From positions 1-6,310 of the forward strand of contig CALFYV010000198.1 of NCBI GenBank assembly GCA_937952395.1: a stretch of DNA of 6,310 nucleotides, in the 5' to 3' direction. Below the pieces are notes generated by a model. It had not been told where the DNA came from, searched no databases, and saw only the letters and a list, made by a program, of their open reading frames with translations. The stretch is from an uncultured Bacteriovoracaceae bacterium. Lineage in GTDB: Bacteria; Bdellovibrionota; Bacteriovoracia; Bacteriovoracales; Bacteriovoracaceae. Both the position numbers and the translations under genes were made by a program. Shown here piece by piece: positions 1 through 5,839 of this stretch. The stretch's first letter is position 1; every line of letters begins with the position of its first letter.

Positions 1-1715
1 AAGAAGTCACAGAAAGGGTCATGGACTCAGGGGAACTTGAAAAAGAACGTGGGATTACTATTACGGCAAAAAACTGTGCCTTTACTTGGCAAGACACGAA
101 AATCAACCTACTTGATACCCCTGGGCACGCTGACTTTGGAGCTGAAGTCGAAAGATCTCTCATGATGGTTGATGGTATTTTACTTTTAGTCGATGCCTCA
201 GAAGGGCCTTTACCTCAAACTAGATTTGTTCTTTCTAAGGCCATGGAAAGAGATATTAAAACAGCTGTTGTTATCAATAAGATTGATAGACCCGATGAGC
301 GCACCATGGAAGTCAAAAGTGAAGTTGAAGATCTCTTTCTCGATCTGGCGACACTTCTTAATAAAGAAGATTACGATTTAGACGTTCCTGTATTTTATGC
401 TTCTGCCAAACAAGGCTTTGCTAAAAAAGAATATGATGATGAGGATAAAAACTTACATCCTTTATTAGATTTTATGGCCGGAGATTTTTTCCCAGAACCT
501 AAAGTAACTCCAGGAGATGAGCTTCAACTTTTAGTGACTAACCTCACCTACTCATCTTATTTAGGTCAACAGGCCATTGGGAGGATACAAAGAGGTGTTG
601 TTAAGAAAAATCAACAATGCACTCATTGTGATAAGGAAGCACGTAATAAAAATTTTAAAGTCACCAATATCCAAATTTTCGATAAGTTAGGCACAAGAGA
701 AGTCGATTCTGCAGAAGCAGGAGAGATTGTCATGATCGCCGGTGTAACAGATGCCAATATTGGCGATTCTATTTGCATACCAAGTAAGGTCGAACCACTT
801 CCCAGAATTGAAATCGATCCACCGACAGTTTCTGTTACTGTTTCGGTTAATACTTCCCCGCTTTCAGGACGAGAAGGCGAATATTTAACTTCCAGAAAGC
901 TTGAAGAATTCTTACAAGATGCTTGCCGCCATAACGTGGCCCTTCAGTATGAGGCCACACCTGACGCCAAAGAGTATATTTTAAAAGGTCGTGGTGAATT
1001 ACAACTTGCCATCGTTTTTGAACAAGTTCGCCGTGCTGGTTATGAGCTCATGGTGGCCCGCCCTCAAGTTGTTATGAAAGAAATTGATGGGGTCAAATGT
1101 GAACCTTATGAACAAGTGGTTATGGATTTACCCAATAACGACGTGGGAACTGTGACTGAAACTCTTTCTAAGCGCAAAGGCTTGATGAAGAGTTTAAACC
1201 CCATGGGGGAAAATAGAACTCGTCTTGAATTTGAAATGCCTTCACGAGGGCTCATTGGTTACCGCTCAAAATTTTTAACAGATACAAAAGGTGAAGGGAT
1301 CATGTCGAGCCAATTTTTAGGCTACCGCCCTTACGCCGGAGATATGCTGGCCCGTCAAAATGGTTCACTAATTTCAGATAGAAGTGGTAAAGCCACTCCC
1401 TATGCACTTTTTTATTTACTTCCCAATGGCCGTCAGTTCATTGAACCAGGTGAAATGGTTTATGAAGGTCAAGTCATTGGTGAACATACAAAAACTAACG
1501 ACACCAACGTAAACTGCGTTAAAGAAAAGCATTTATCCAGTGTGCGTACCGCAGGAAAAGACGTTAACGTTATCCTACCTCCTGTTCAGGCCCGAACTCT
1601 TGAGTGGGCGATGGACTGGATCGATAATGATGAATGGGTTGAAGTCACACCTAAAAACGTTCGAATCCGTAAAAAAGAATTAGAGAAAAATAAACGTTCT
1701 GTTATCAGGAACTAA
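1..1715 (+). CDS. typA: Ribosome-associated translational GTPase TypA/BipA (5' end off window)
   Basis: This is a translation-factor GTPase of the EF-G/LepA superfamily that binds the 70S ribosome and is linked to ribosome assembly and stress or cold adaptation. The reading frame is open from base 3 with no start. By recall of E. coli TypA (607 aa) about 36 N-terminal residues are missing, including the P-loop (G1) GHVDHGKT-type motif. Counting from the Met at base 21, the remaining G motifs are intact: G2 in RGITI (11-15), G3 DTPGH (32-36), G4 NKID (86-89) and G5 SAK (128-130). EF-Tu-like domain II follows (about 170-255), then the EF-G-like domain III/V region with the family signatures RGEL (324-327), PSRGLIGYRS (407-416) and EGQVIG (482-487). 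The C-terminus ends in the usual basic tail after VEVTP. The full length would be about 606 aa, so the protein is normal. A CxxC pair (C200, C203) in domain II is absent from the E. coli protein as I recall it. The stop codon runs directly into the terminator hairpin. Confidence 0.97.
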   Translation, partial: EVTERVMDSGELEKERGITITAKNCAFTWQDTKINLLDTPGHADFGAEVERSLMMVDGILLLVDASEGPLPQTRFVLSKAMERDIKTAVVINKIDRPDERTMEVKSEVEDLFLDLATLLNKEDYDLDVPVFYASAKQGFAKKEYDDEDKNLHPLLDFMAGDFFPEPKVTPGDELQLLVTNLTYSSYLGQQAIGRIQRGVVKKNQQCTHCDKEARNKNFKVTNIQIFDKLGTREVDSAEAGEIVMIAGVTDANIGDSICIPSKVEPLPRIEIDPPTVSVTVSVNTSPLSGREGEYLTSRKLEEFLQDACRHNVALQYEATPDAKEYILKGRGELQLAIVFEQVRRAGYELMVARPQVVMKEIDGVKCEPYEQVVMDLPNNDVGTVTETLSKRKGLMKSLNPMGENRTRLEFEMPSRGLIGYRSKFLTDTKGEGIMSSQFLGYRPYAGDMLARQNGSLISDRSGKATPYALFYLLPNGRQFIEPGEMVYEGQVIGEHTKTNDTNVNCVKEKHLSSVRTAGKDVNVILPPVQARTLEWAMDWIDNDEWVEVTPKNVRIRKKELEKNKRSVIRN

Positions 1716-1741
1716 AAAAGCCCCTAACGGGGCTTTTTTTT
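1714..1741. terminator. Bidirectional rho-independent terminator between convergent genes
   Basis: An AAAAAAGCCCC arm, a TAAC loop and a GGGGCTTTTTTT arm form a stem with a five-pair GC core (GCCCC/GGGGC) flanked by A and T tracts. On the + strand it ends in eight Ts just after the typA stop. On the - strand the A tract becomes a T run, so it can also end the converging operon, whose last stop codon (1742-1740) overlaps its edge. Confidence 0.93.
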
Positions 1742-2729
1742 AAAACTTTACCTTTATTGAATCATTTTCAAATGAGTCTTGTTGAAAAATACGACCAAAT
1801 TGTGAATGGTATAAATGGCCCATTTGGTAGCATAAACTCATATTATTTGTTTTAATAAACAGTTTTTCAGGCAAAGTCGCGAAAGAAAATTTTGCTTTTT
1901 TCTTTATTTGAACTAAATCTGACTTTAAATCAAAAGCGTAGAGCACAACACTCTCTGGCCAAGAATAAAAACCTTTATCCGTGATATGATAAAATGAATT
2001 TGTATAACGATAGAAGTTATTACTAATCCTTAATGTACATTTTGAAACTTTTTCTTTGTTTTTATTTTTTCTTATCTTTACCCTTTTAGAGTTTTTAGCA
2101 ACTTCATATTTAAAAAGTTCATCTTTCTGAGATAACTCTAATATTGTTCGGTAGATGGGCATATTATTTCCATGTTCTTTTTCGCCTACATTCATCATGT
2201 GAGTGATTTCATGCCAAAACATAGCTGTCAGCTCGTGAAAATTGATACTAACAGGGTTCTTTGTATTAAAAATACTTTCTTTATCAATACAAATAAAATC
2301 TTGTGCATTCACATTTTTGTAGCAAAAATGATTGATATCATAACCGTCTTCTTTAATATCGCGACATGTACAAGATTTTACTTTAAGGTATTTTATTTTA
2401 TTTTCAATTTCATCTATAGAGTCATTACCGACCATTGATGAAACAAGACTTTTTAGGCCTGCCATTGGAGGGTATTGGTTTTCTTTTATCTCATAATTTA
2501 TCAATTTTATACGTTCTGGCAGACTTGCATGAAAAATAAGATTCAATAATGAAGGAGTGATAACACTTGAAAGATAATTACCCCCATTATCTTCAAGAAT
2601 CTTATCAATATCTTTTTCTTTTAAGGAATCCAAACTTCTCATATACTCGAAGTTTCCTCCTCCTCCGCCTTTTGTGGCAAAAGTGTTAAAAGTAAAAATA
2701 ATTGTCATTAGTAAAATAAGTGTTTTCAT
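1740..2729 (-). CDS. Exported HExxH zincin-like protein, downstream paralogue (329 aa)
   Basis: This is a putative secreted zinc metalloprotease; substrate and family name are unknown. The start is the ATG at 2729. GGAG (2739-2736) sits 6 bases upstream, and the paralogue begins with the same MKTLILL. A TTG at 2741 would add MENF but overlaps that ribosome-binding site. Residues 1-18 are a Sec signal peptide with cleavage probably after TFA, followed by TK and five glycines (21-25). Cys120-x-Cys122, Cys136 and Cys147 precede HEITH (173-177), followed by E185 and H186, candidate third metal ligands. MPIY and LSQ follow. The last residues are FENDSIKVKF. Compared with the upstream paralogue it lacks about 51 residues in the region after LSQ. 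It is the last gene of the operon, 21 bases after its paralogue, and ends at the shared terminator. Protease activity is inferred only from the motif; a cell-envelope or prey-directed role is speculation. Confidence 0.85.
   Translation of the reverse strand: MKTLILLMTIIFTFNTFATKGGGGGNFEYMRSLDSLKEKDIDKILEDNGGNYLSSVITPSLLNLIFHASLPERIKLINYEIKENQYPPMAGLKSLVSSMVGNDSIDEIENKIKYLKVKSCTCRDIKEDGYDINHFCYKNVNAQDFICIDKESIFNTKNPVSINFHELTAMFWHEITHMMNVGEKEHGNNMPIYRTILELSQKDELFKYEVAKNSKRVKIRKNKNKEKVSKCTLRISNNFYRYTNSFYHITDKGFYSWPESVVLYAFDLKSDLVQIKKKAKFSFATLPEKLFIKTNNMSLCYQMGHLYHSQFGRIFQQDSFENDSIKVKF
2590..2685 (-). repeat. Near-identical paralogue segment, copy in the downstream gene
   Basis: This 96-bp stretch matches 3754-3849 at a constant offset of 1164 with one mismatch (2664 T against 3828 G, a synonymous glycine change). 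It codes for residues about 15-47: the end of the signal peptide, the GGGGG tract and the following NFEYMRSLDSLKEKD. Identity falls to about 80% over the signal-peptide codons and much lower beyond residue 50. Confidence 0.9.
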
Positions 2730-2735
2730 AAAATT

Positions 2736-2740
2736 CTCCA
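2736..2740 (-). promoter_or_regulatory. Ribosome-binding site that fixes the start of the downstream paralogue
   Basis: On the - strand TGGAG is followed by AATTTT and then ATG (2729). The spacing is ideal for the ATG. It also makes the in-frame TTG at 2741 unlikely as a start, because that codon overlaps the Shine-Dalgarno sequence itself. Confidence 0.8.
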
Positions 2741-2750
2741 ATTATACTTT

Positions 2751-3893
2751 TTAAAACTTTACTTTAATGAGTCCGTTTTCAAATTTTCTTACATAAAAAA
2801 GGTTTCCATATTTCCAGTGGTTTAGTTTAGAAAGCTGATAACATGAATTGAAATCATTGGTGCTTAAAACTAAGGTGTCATATTTACTTGAGAACAATAG
2901 GTGTTTTTTCTTTTTTTCAATTGTATTTTTGAAGCCATCAAATTTTGATATAGCCAAATTAAATCCCATAAACTCATCATTAATATAGTTTATAAATTCT
3001 TCCTTGATGTTTACATAACACTTACCTTGATTTAATTCATGGTCAGTGTTTTTAAATTTTATTCTTTCCCCAAAAACAACAAAAGAAAACCTCTCTGTTA
3101 ATAGCACGTTCCTATTATCTTCTAATAAAGAGAGAGCTTGTTCCATACAATCTTCAGGTTGAGTCTTTTTAAGCGTAAGCGATTTATCTGAAAAAATCGC
3201 ACTCTCTTTATAAAACTTGCATCTGTCGACTAAACCATCTGAGTTATAATAGCTAAAACGTACCTTAGACTTTTTGTAACTAAAAGACTGATTGTCTTGA
3301 GATAGTCTTTTCATTGTTTGATAAATGGGCATACCTTTCAAATGTTCAACTTTACCAACTTCTAAAGCATGAGCTAATTCGTGCCAGATCATAGAAAATA
3401 ACTCATCATAATTTATGCTGATTAAATTTTTGCTATCGAAAATGACTTTTTTATCTACGCATATTTTATCTTCGTTTCCAACTTTCTTATGACAAAAATG
3501 ACTCACTTGATACTCGTCTTCTACTATATCAACACAAGAACAATCAAGAATTTGAGTTTTCACAATTTTCGTCTCAAGTTCACCATAAGTATATTTTTCA
3601 GAGAGTTCCGTCATAATATCTCGAAGTTGTTGCTGTAAAATAGGTGCTCTTTTCTGAGTTAAATCTTTGTATTTAAGATTTGGTATGATCGCTTCAAAAA
3701 AAAGAGGTAAAATAGATGGCCGAATGACCTCTTCGATAAAATCACTTCCATTTTCTTCAAGAATCTTATCAATATCTTTTTCTTTTAAGGAATCCAAACT
3801 TCTCATATACTCGAAGTTTCCTCCTCCGCCGCCTTTTGTGGCAAAAGTGCTTAGAGTAAAAGTCATTGTCAGTAATAAAATTAATGTTTTCAT
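2751..3893 (-). CDS. Exported HExxH zincin-like protein, upstream paralogue (380 aa)
   Basis: This is a putative secreted zinc-dependent peptidase of no family I can name. The start ATG at 3893 overlaps the regulator's TGA (ATGA) and has AGGAG at 3902-3898. Residues 1-18 form a signal peptide ending in STFA, followed by TK and GGGGG (21-25). A four-cysteine set (C118, C120, C134, C145) has exactly the spacing seen in the paralogue and probably forms disulphides outside the cytoplasm. IWHELAHALEVG carries HELAH (171-175), with E183 and H184 conserved downstream as possible third ligands, giving HExxH-x7-E-H. MPIYQT and LSQ follow. The section from about 205 to 335 is divergent and longer than in the paralogue, with extra cysteines C249 and C292. 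C351 and the closing FENGLIKVKF are shared. The motif implies zinc binding, while activity and target are inference. It is coupled in translation to the regulator, so the two are made together. Confidence 0.85.
   Translation of the reverse strand: MKTLILLLTMTFTLSTFATKGGGGGNFEYMRSLDSLKEKDIDKILEENGSDFIEEVIRPSILPLFFEAIIPNLKYKDLTQKRAPILQQQLRDIMTELSEKYTYGELETKIVKTQILDCSCVDIVEDEYQVSHFCHKKVGNEDKICVDKKVIFDSKNLISINYDELFSMIWHELAHALEVGKVEHLKGMPIYQTMKRLSQDNQSFSYKKSKVRFSYYNSDGLVDRCKFYKESAIFSDKSLTLKKTQPEDCMEQALSLLEDNRNVLLTERFSFVVFGERIKFKNTDHELNQGKCYVNIKEEFINYINDEFMGFNLAISKFDGFKNTIEKKKKHLLFSSKYDTLVLSTNDFNSCYQLSKLNHWKYGNLFYVRKFENGLIKVKF
3754..3849 (-). repeat. Near-identical paralogue segment, copy in the upstream gene
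   Basis: This is the partner of 2590-2685, with 95 of 96 bases identical. The segment lies in the same place in both genes, so it reflects gene duplication with a sharply conserved 5' portion rather than a mobile repeat. Confidence 0.9.
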
Positions 3894-4672
3894 AAATCTC
3901 CTGGGTGCTTTAATTTCGTTTTTGTTATTGGGTATAAGGAAAAATTCATATGATAGATTTCATCATTGGGTTCATCTTCTTGTAAAAAATCACTCAACTC
4001 TTCCATCAGTGCCAAAATTTTCTTTTTGGCCTCAGGAAGTTTTGAAAGTTTCACTGGTAGAGTTAATGAAGATTGAACTCTCTTATCATATGGGATCATC
4101 TCGAGTGCTTCTATGGCCTTTAAAAGCACATCTTTTTGAAAATTTCTAAAAGCTTGATTGGTGTATTCATTTCCTTTATTTAAGGCATCACCTAAAGTGT
4201 CTAGCCATCTGCCATCTTCAGTTATTTCTAAATAGCCCAAAGACTGTAATCGCTTAACTGCTTCATTAGCTTCAACGTAGGAAATACCTAAAACACTGGC
4301 CACCCATTTAACTGAAGGCTTGAAGTGAGTTAAGGAAGTTAATTCTAAAATGGCGAAATGGTACCAATCTGAAATCACTTCAAATTGCTCAAGGTCCAGA
4401 CGACCAAATTGCAAATAAGGATTATTTTGAAATTCATCAGTACTAGATAATTTTTTTAAGTACTTAGGTTTAAGTTCGAGGCGTTGGGCCAAGCGTTCAA
4501 CCATTTTATCAGTTAAATTTCTTCGACCATTTAGAATCTGAGAAAGAGATGAAGGCTCAATTTGCAATTGATAGGCAAAGGCCCTGAGAGAGAAACTAGG
4601 ATTTTTCTTAGTTCTCTTTAAAAGTTCATCCTGTAAATAGTGGCGAAAAGCCGTATTTTTTTCCATGGCCAT
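3890..4672 (-). CDS. TIGR02147/DUF4423-type HTH transcriptional regulator
   Basis: This is a cytoplasmic DNA-binding protein of the TIGR02147 family, common in Bdellovibrionota and Fibrobacter and of mostly unknown targets. The N-terminal part (about 27-70) is an XRE-like helix-turn-helix: SLRAFAYQLQIEPSSLSQILNGRR, then a helix ending in LELKP. The family hallmark FEVISDWYHFAILEL spans 97-111. A winged-helix-like region (about 117-160) reads VASVLGIS, then RLQSLGYLE. The C-terminal domain ends with YHMNFSLYPITK. The length of 260 aa is typical. The start is ATG 4672 or ATG 4666 (MAMEK); neither has a Shine-Dalgarno sequence. TATAAA at 4677-4672 lies 5 bases before the second ATG, so a leaderless transcript from 4666 is possible. 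Its TGA overlaps the next ATG, coupling it to the exported protein genes. Self-regulation through the upstream palindrome is inference. Confidence 0.9.
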   Translation of the reverse strand: MAMEKNTAFRHYLQDELLKRTKKNPSFSLRAFAYQLQIEPSSLSQILNGRRNLTDKMVERLAQRLELKPKYLKKLSSTDEFQNNPYLQFGRLDLEQFEVISDWYHFAILELTSLTHFKPSVKWVASVLGISYVEANEAVKRLQSLGYLEITEDGRWLDTLGDALNKGNEYTNQAFRNFQKDVLLKAIEALEMIPYDKRVQSSLTLPVKLSKLPEAKKKILALMEELSDFLQEDEPNDEIYHMNFSLYPITKTKLKHPGDL

Positions 4673-4696
4673 TTATAGGTTCATGAAACTGGATTG

Positions 4697-4724
4697 AAAA
4701 TAAAAATGACACAAATTGTGTCAA
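4697..4724 (-). promoter_or_regulatory. Candidate promoter of the regulator/HExxH operon
   Basis: On the - strand a perfect -35 TTGACA (4724-4719) is followed by a 16-base spacer and TATTTT (4702-4697, 4 of 6), predicting a start near 4690. An alternative is TTTTCA (4700-4695), a 17-base spacer and TATAAA (4677-4672), which would start at or near the ATG at 4666. The sequence alone does not decide between them. Confidence 0.5.
4707..4723. promoter_or_regulatory. Perfect 17-bp palindrome, candidate operator
   Basis: TGACACAAATTGTGTCA has 8-bp arms around a single central base, the form expected of a dimeric repressor site. It overlaps the -35 TTGACA and the spacer of the operon promoter, so binding there would block transcription. 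It lies in the divergent gap, 35 bases before the regulator start and 93 before the + strand gene at 4817, so it could serve either. The natural candidate ligand is the adjacent TIGR02147 protein, which is inference. I saw no second copy in the window. Confidence 0.65.
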
Positions 4725-4768
4725 AACTTGCCCTGTAGTTAAAAAATATATAAATATTACATTGCGCA

Positions 4769-4797
4769 TTGAGTTAAGTTTTGAAATATCATATAGT
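4769..4797 (+). promoter_or_regulatory. Candidate promoter of the exported protein gene at 4817
   Basis: TTGAGT (4769-4774), a 17-base spacer and TATAGT (4792-4797) match the sigma-70 consensus at 4 of 6 and 5 of 6. The leader would be only about 12 bases, with the ribosome-binding site AGAGG (4806-4810) near its 5' end. The surrounding DNA is very AT-rich, so chance matches are common. Confidence 0.4.
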
Positions 4798-4816
4798 TAA
4801 CAATTAGAGGATTTTC

Positions 4817-5755
4817 ATGAAGTTATTTCTTTTATTCTTGGCCAGCCTCGCCACCCTGGGCGCAGAAGAAACAAATTTGTTTCCAAAAAATATCCGTGTC
4901 TTTGGCATCAAATCAAGCCTTAGACTTGAGTATAGTGAAGAATCTGATAAACGCTATTTACTGTGTGAAGATAAGAGTAAAAATACGCAAGTTATTTTTT
5001 CTCCAAACAAAGTGGGAAGTTTTCTCATTCAAAAGGAAGCGATTTATTATTATAATCATAACCTCAAATCCTCTCTCACTGAGCAGAGAAAAATCCAAAC
5101 TATTAGTTCAGAAAAAACATCTTCGCTAGAGTCTAAGCTGCCTATCCCACTTAACGAAAAAAGAATCACAAAAGATCGAATCGATATTCCCGGCTTTTAT
5201 TTTGCTTATGAGTTTTTCAATACTCAAACCAGAGAAGAATTCCTAAAAGAGTTAAAAAGTATCAAACTGCCCGCAGGCAAGTTAAGTGTTAATGCTAGCT
5301 ACAAAAGATATAAGCGCTTTATTCGTGGGGCCAATATTTCACTGGCCAGTAAAGAGCAAACCACCAACTACACGATGAATTGCCTTAAAATTCAAGAGTT
5401 AGAAAAAATTAAAGATGAAAAGCTCATCACAAGTATAAAAAGAATAGAGGGAATCAATAAATTAACTAATATTTTGATTGATAACTACAATCAAAATATT
5501 AGAAGTAAATCTTACGCAGATAAACATACCCAATTATTGGAATTAGCAACTAATCTAGCCTCGAGTAATCTTAAACTCTACCAAGAATGTTTAAAGAAAA
5601 ATGGAGAAAGTCAGCAAACATGCAGCCAGAAATATCCCTTTGATCACAACGAAATCTTGAGAGATCTAAAAAATGCCTATTTAGATGAACTTAAAACCTC
5701 CATCATTGAGTATAACCAAAAAGCTTATGATGAGTATCTTTTGGAAATCGAGTAA
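4817..5755 (+). CDS. Exported protein of unknown function (312 aa)
   Basis: I do not recognise this protein. The start ATG has AGAGG 6 bases upstream. Residues 1-16 (MKLFLLFLASLATLGA) are a clear signal peptide with cleavage probably before EETN; there is no lipobox cysteine, so it should be periplasmic or secreted. Residues about 25-80 look beta-rich (alternating hydrophobics in NIRVFGIKSSLRLEY and later a Tyr-rich AIYYYN). Residues about 80-180 are basic and polar. From about 188 to the end the protein is strongly helical, with Lys/Glu/Asn-rich segments such as KIQELEKIKDEK that may form coiled coil. Four cysteines (C50, C189, C258, C269) could make two disulphides; C258 and C269 flank a short polar loop. 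It is divergent from the regulator operon and shares the gap holding the palindrome. A perfect inverted repeat lies in codons for about residues 217-229. No catalytic motif is visible. Confidence 0.85.
   Translation: MKLFLLFLASLATLGAEETNLFPKNIRVFGIKSSLRLEYSEESDKRYLLCEDKSKNTQVIFSPNKVGSFLIQKEAIYYYNHNLKSSLTEQRKIQTISSEKTSSLESKLPIPLNEKRITKDRIDIPGFYFAYEFFNTQTREEFLKELKSIKLPAGKLSVNASYKRYKRFIRGANISLASKEQTTNYTMNCLKIQELEKIKDEKLITSIKRIEGINKLTNILIDNYNQNIRSKSYADKHTQLLELATNLASSNLKLYQECLKKNGESQQTCSQKYPFDHNEILRDLKNAYLDELKTSIIEYNQKAYDEYLLEIE
5466..5502 (+). repeat. Perfect 15-bp inverted repeat inside a coding region
   Basis: The arm CTAATATTTTGATTG (5466-5480) is followed by a 7-base loop ATAACTA and the exact reverse complement CAATCAAAATATTAG (5488-5502). 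It encodes LTNILIDNYNQNIR of the exported protein. In RNA it would form a long AU-rich hairpin. There is no T tract after it, so it is not a standard terminator. Confidence 0.9.
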
Positions 5756-5804
5756 TTTTAAACTGTTTAACTTTTGGACACCCCTTTCATTTTTACATTT
5801 AAAC

Positions 5805-5832
5805 TAGATTAAAATCCTGTTTCAGTTATACT
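5805..5832 (+). promoter_or_regulatory. Candidate promoter of the lipoprotein gene, possibly leaderless
   Basis: TATACT (5827-5832) matches the -10 consensus at 5 of 6 and ends exactly 7 bases before the ATG at 5840, so transcription would start at or next to the start codon. The -35 is poor (TAGATT at 5805-5810, 16-base spacer). No Shine-Dalgarno sequence lies between them. The rest of the 84-base gap from 5756 holds only AT-rich sequence. Confidence 0.4.
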
Positions 5833-5839
5833 TATTTAT

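Noticed and set aside
1..20. typA lacking its P-loop as a truncated or pseudogene
   Set aside because: The frame is open to the window edge and the missing length matches what the family needs, so it is a cut, not a lesion.
193..381. Second + frame within typA
   Set aside because: Overlaps the GTPase domain of typA in another frame and shows no independent support.
2172..2438. 88-codon + strand open frame inside the downstream paralogue
   Set aside because: Antisense shadow of the HExxH gene; low-complexity Phe/Ile-rich translation.
2729..2741. TTG start giving the downstream paralogue four extra residues (MENF)
   Set aside because: The TTG overlaps the GGAG ribosome-binding site of the ATG at 2729, and the paralogue begins at the equivalent ATG.
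3667..4149. 160-codon + strand open frame across the regulator/paralogue junction
   Set aside because: It is antisense to two well-supported genes, contains the complement of the glycine tract as a proline run, and has no recognisable domain.
3890..4672. XRE/ImmA-IrrE type toxin-antitoxin or phage-immunity pair
   Set aside because: The HExxH proteins have signal peptides and disulphide-type cysteines, and the regulator is of TIGR02147 type with its hallmark WYHFAILEL, so the resemblance is only in gene order.
4896..5129. Second + frame within the exported protein gene
   Set aside because: Lys/Ile-rich shadow frame with no ribosome-binding site; the main frame has a signal peptide and runs 312 codons.
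5758..5770. TTAAACTGTTTAA palindrome after the exported protein gene as a terminator
   Set aside because: It has a one-base centre and no GC pairs beyond one, so it cannot form a useful terminator hairpin; such AT-rich symmetry is easily met by chance.
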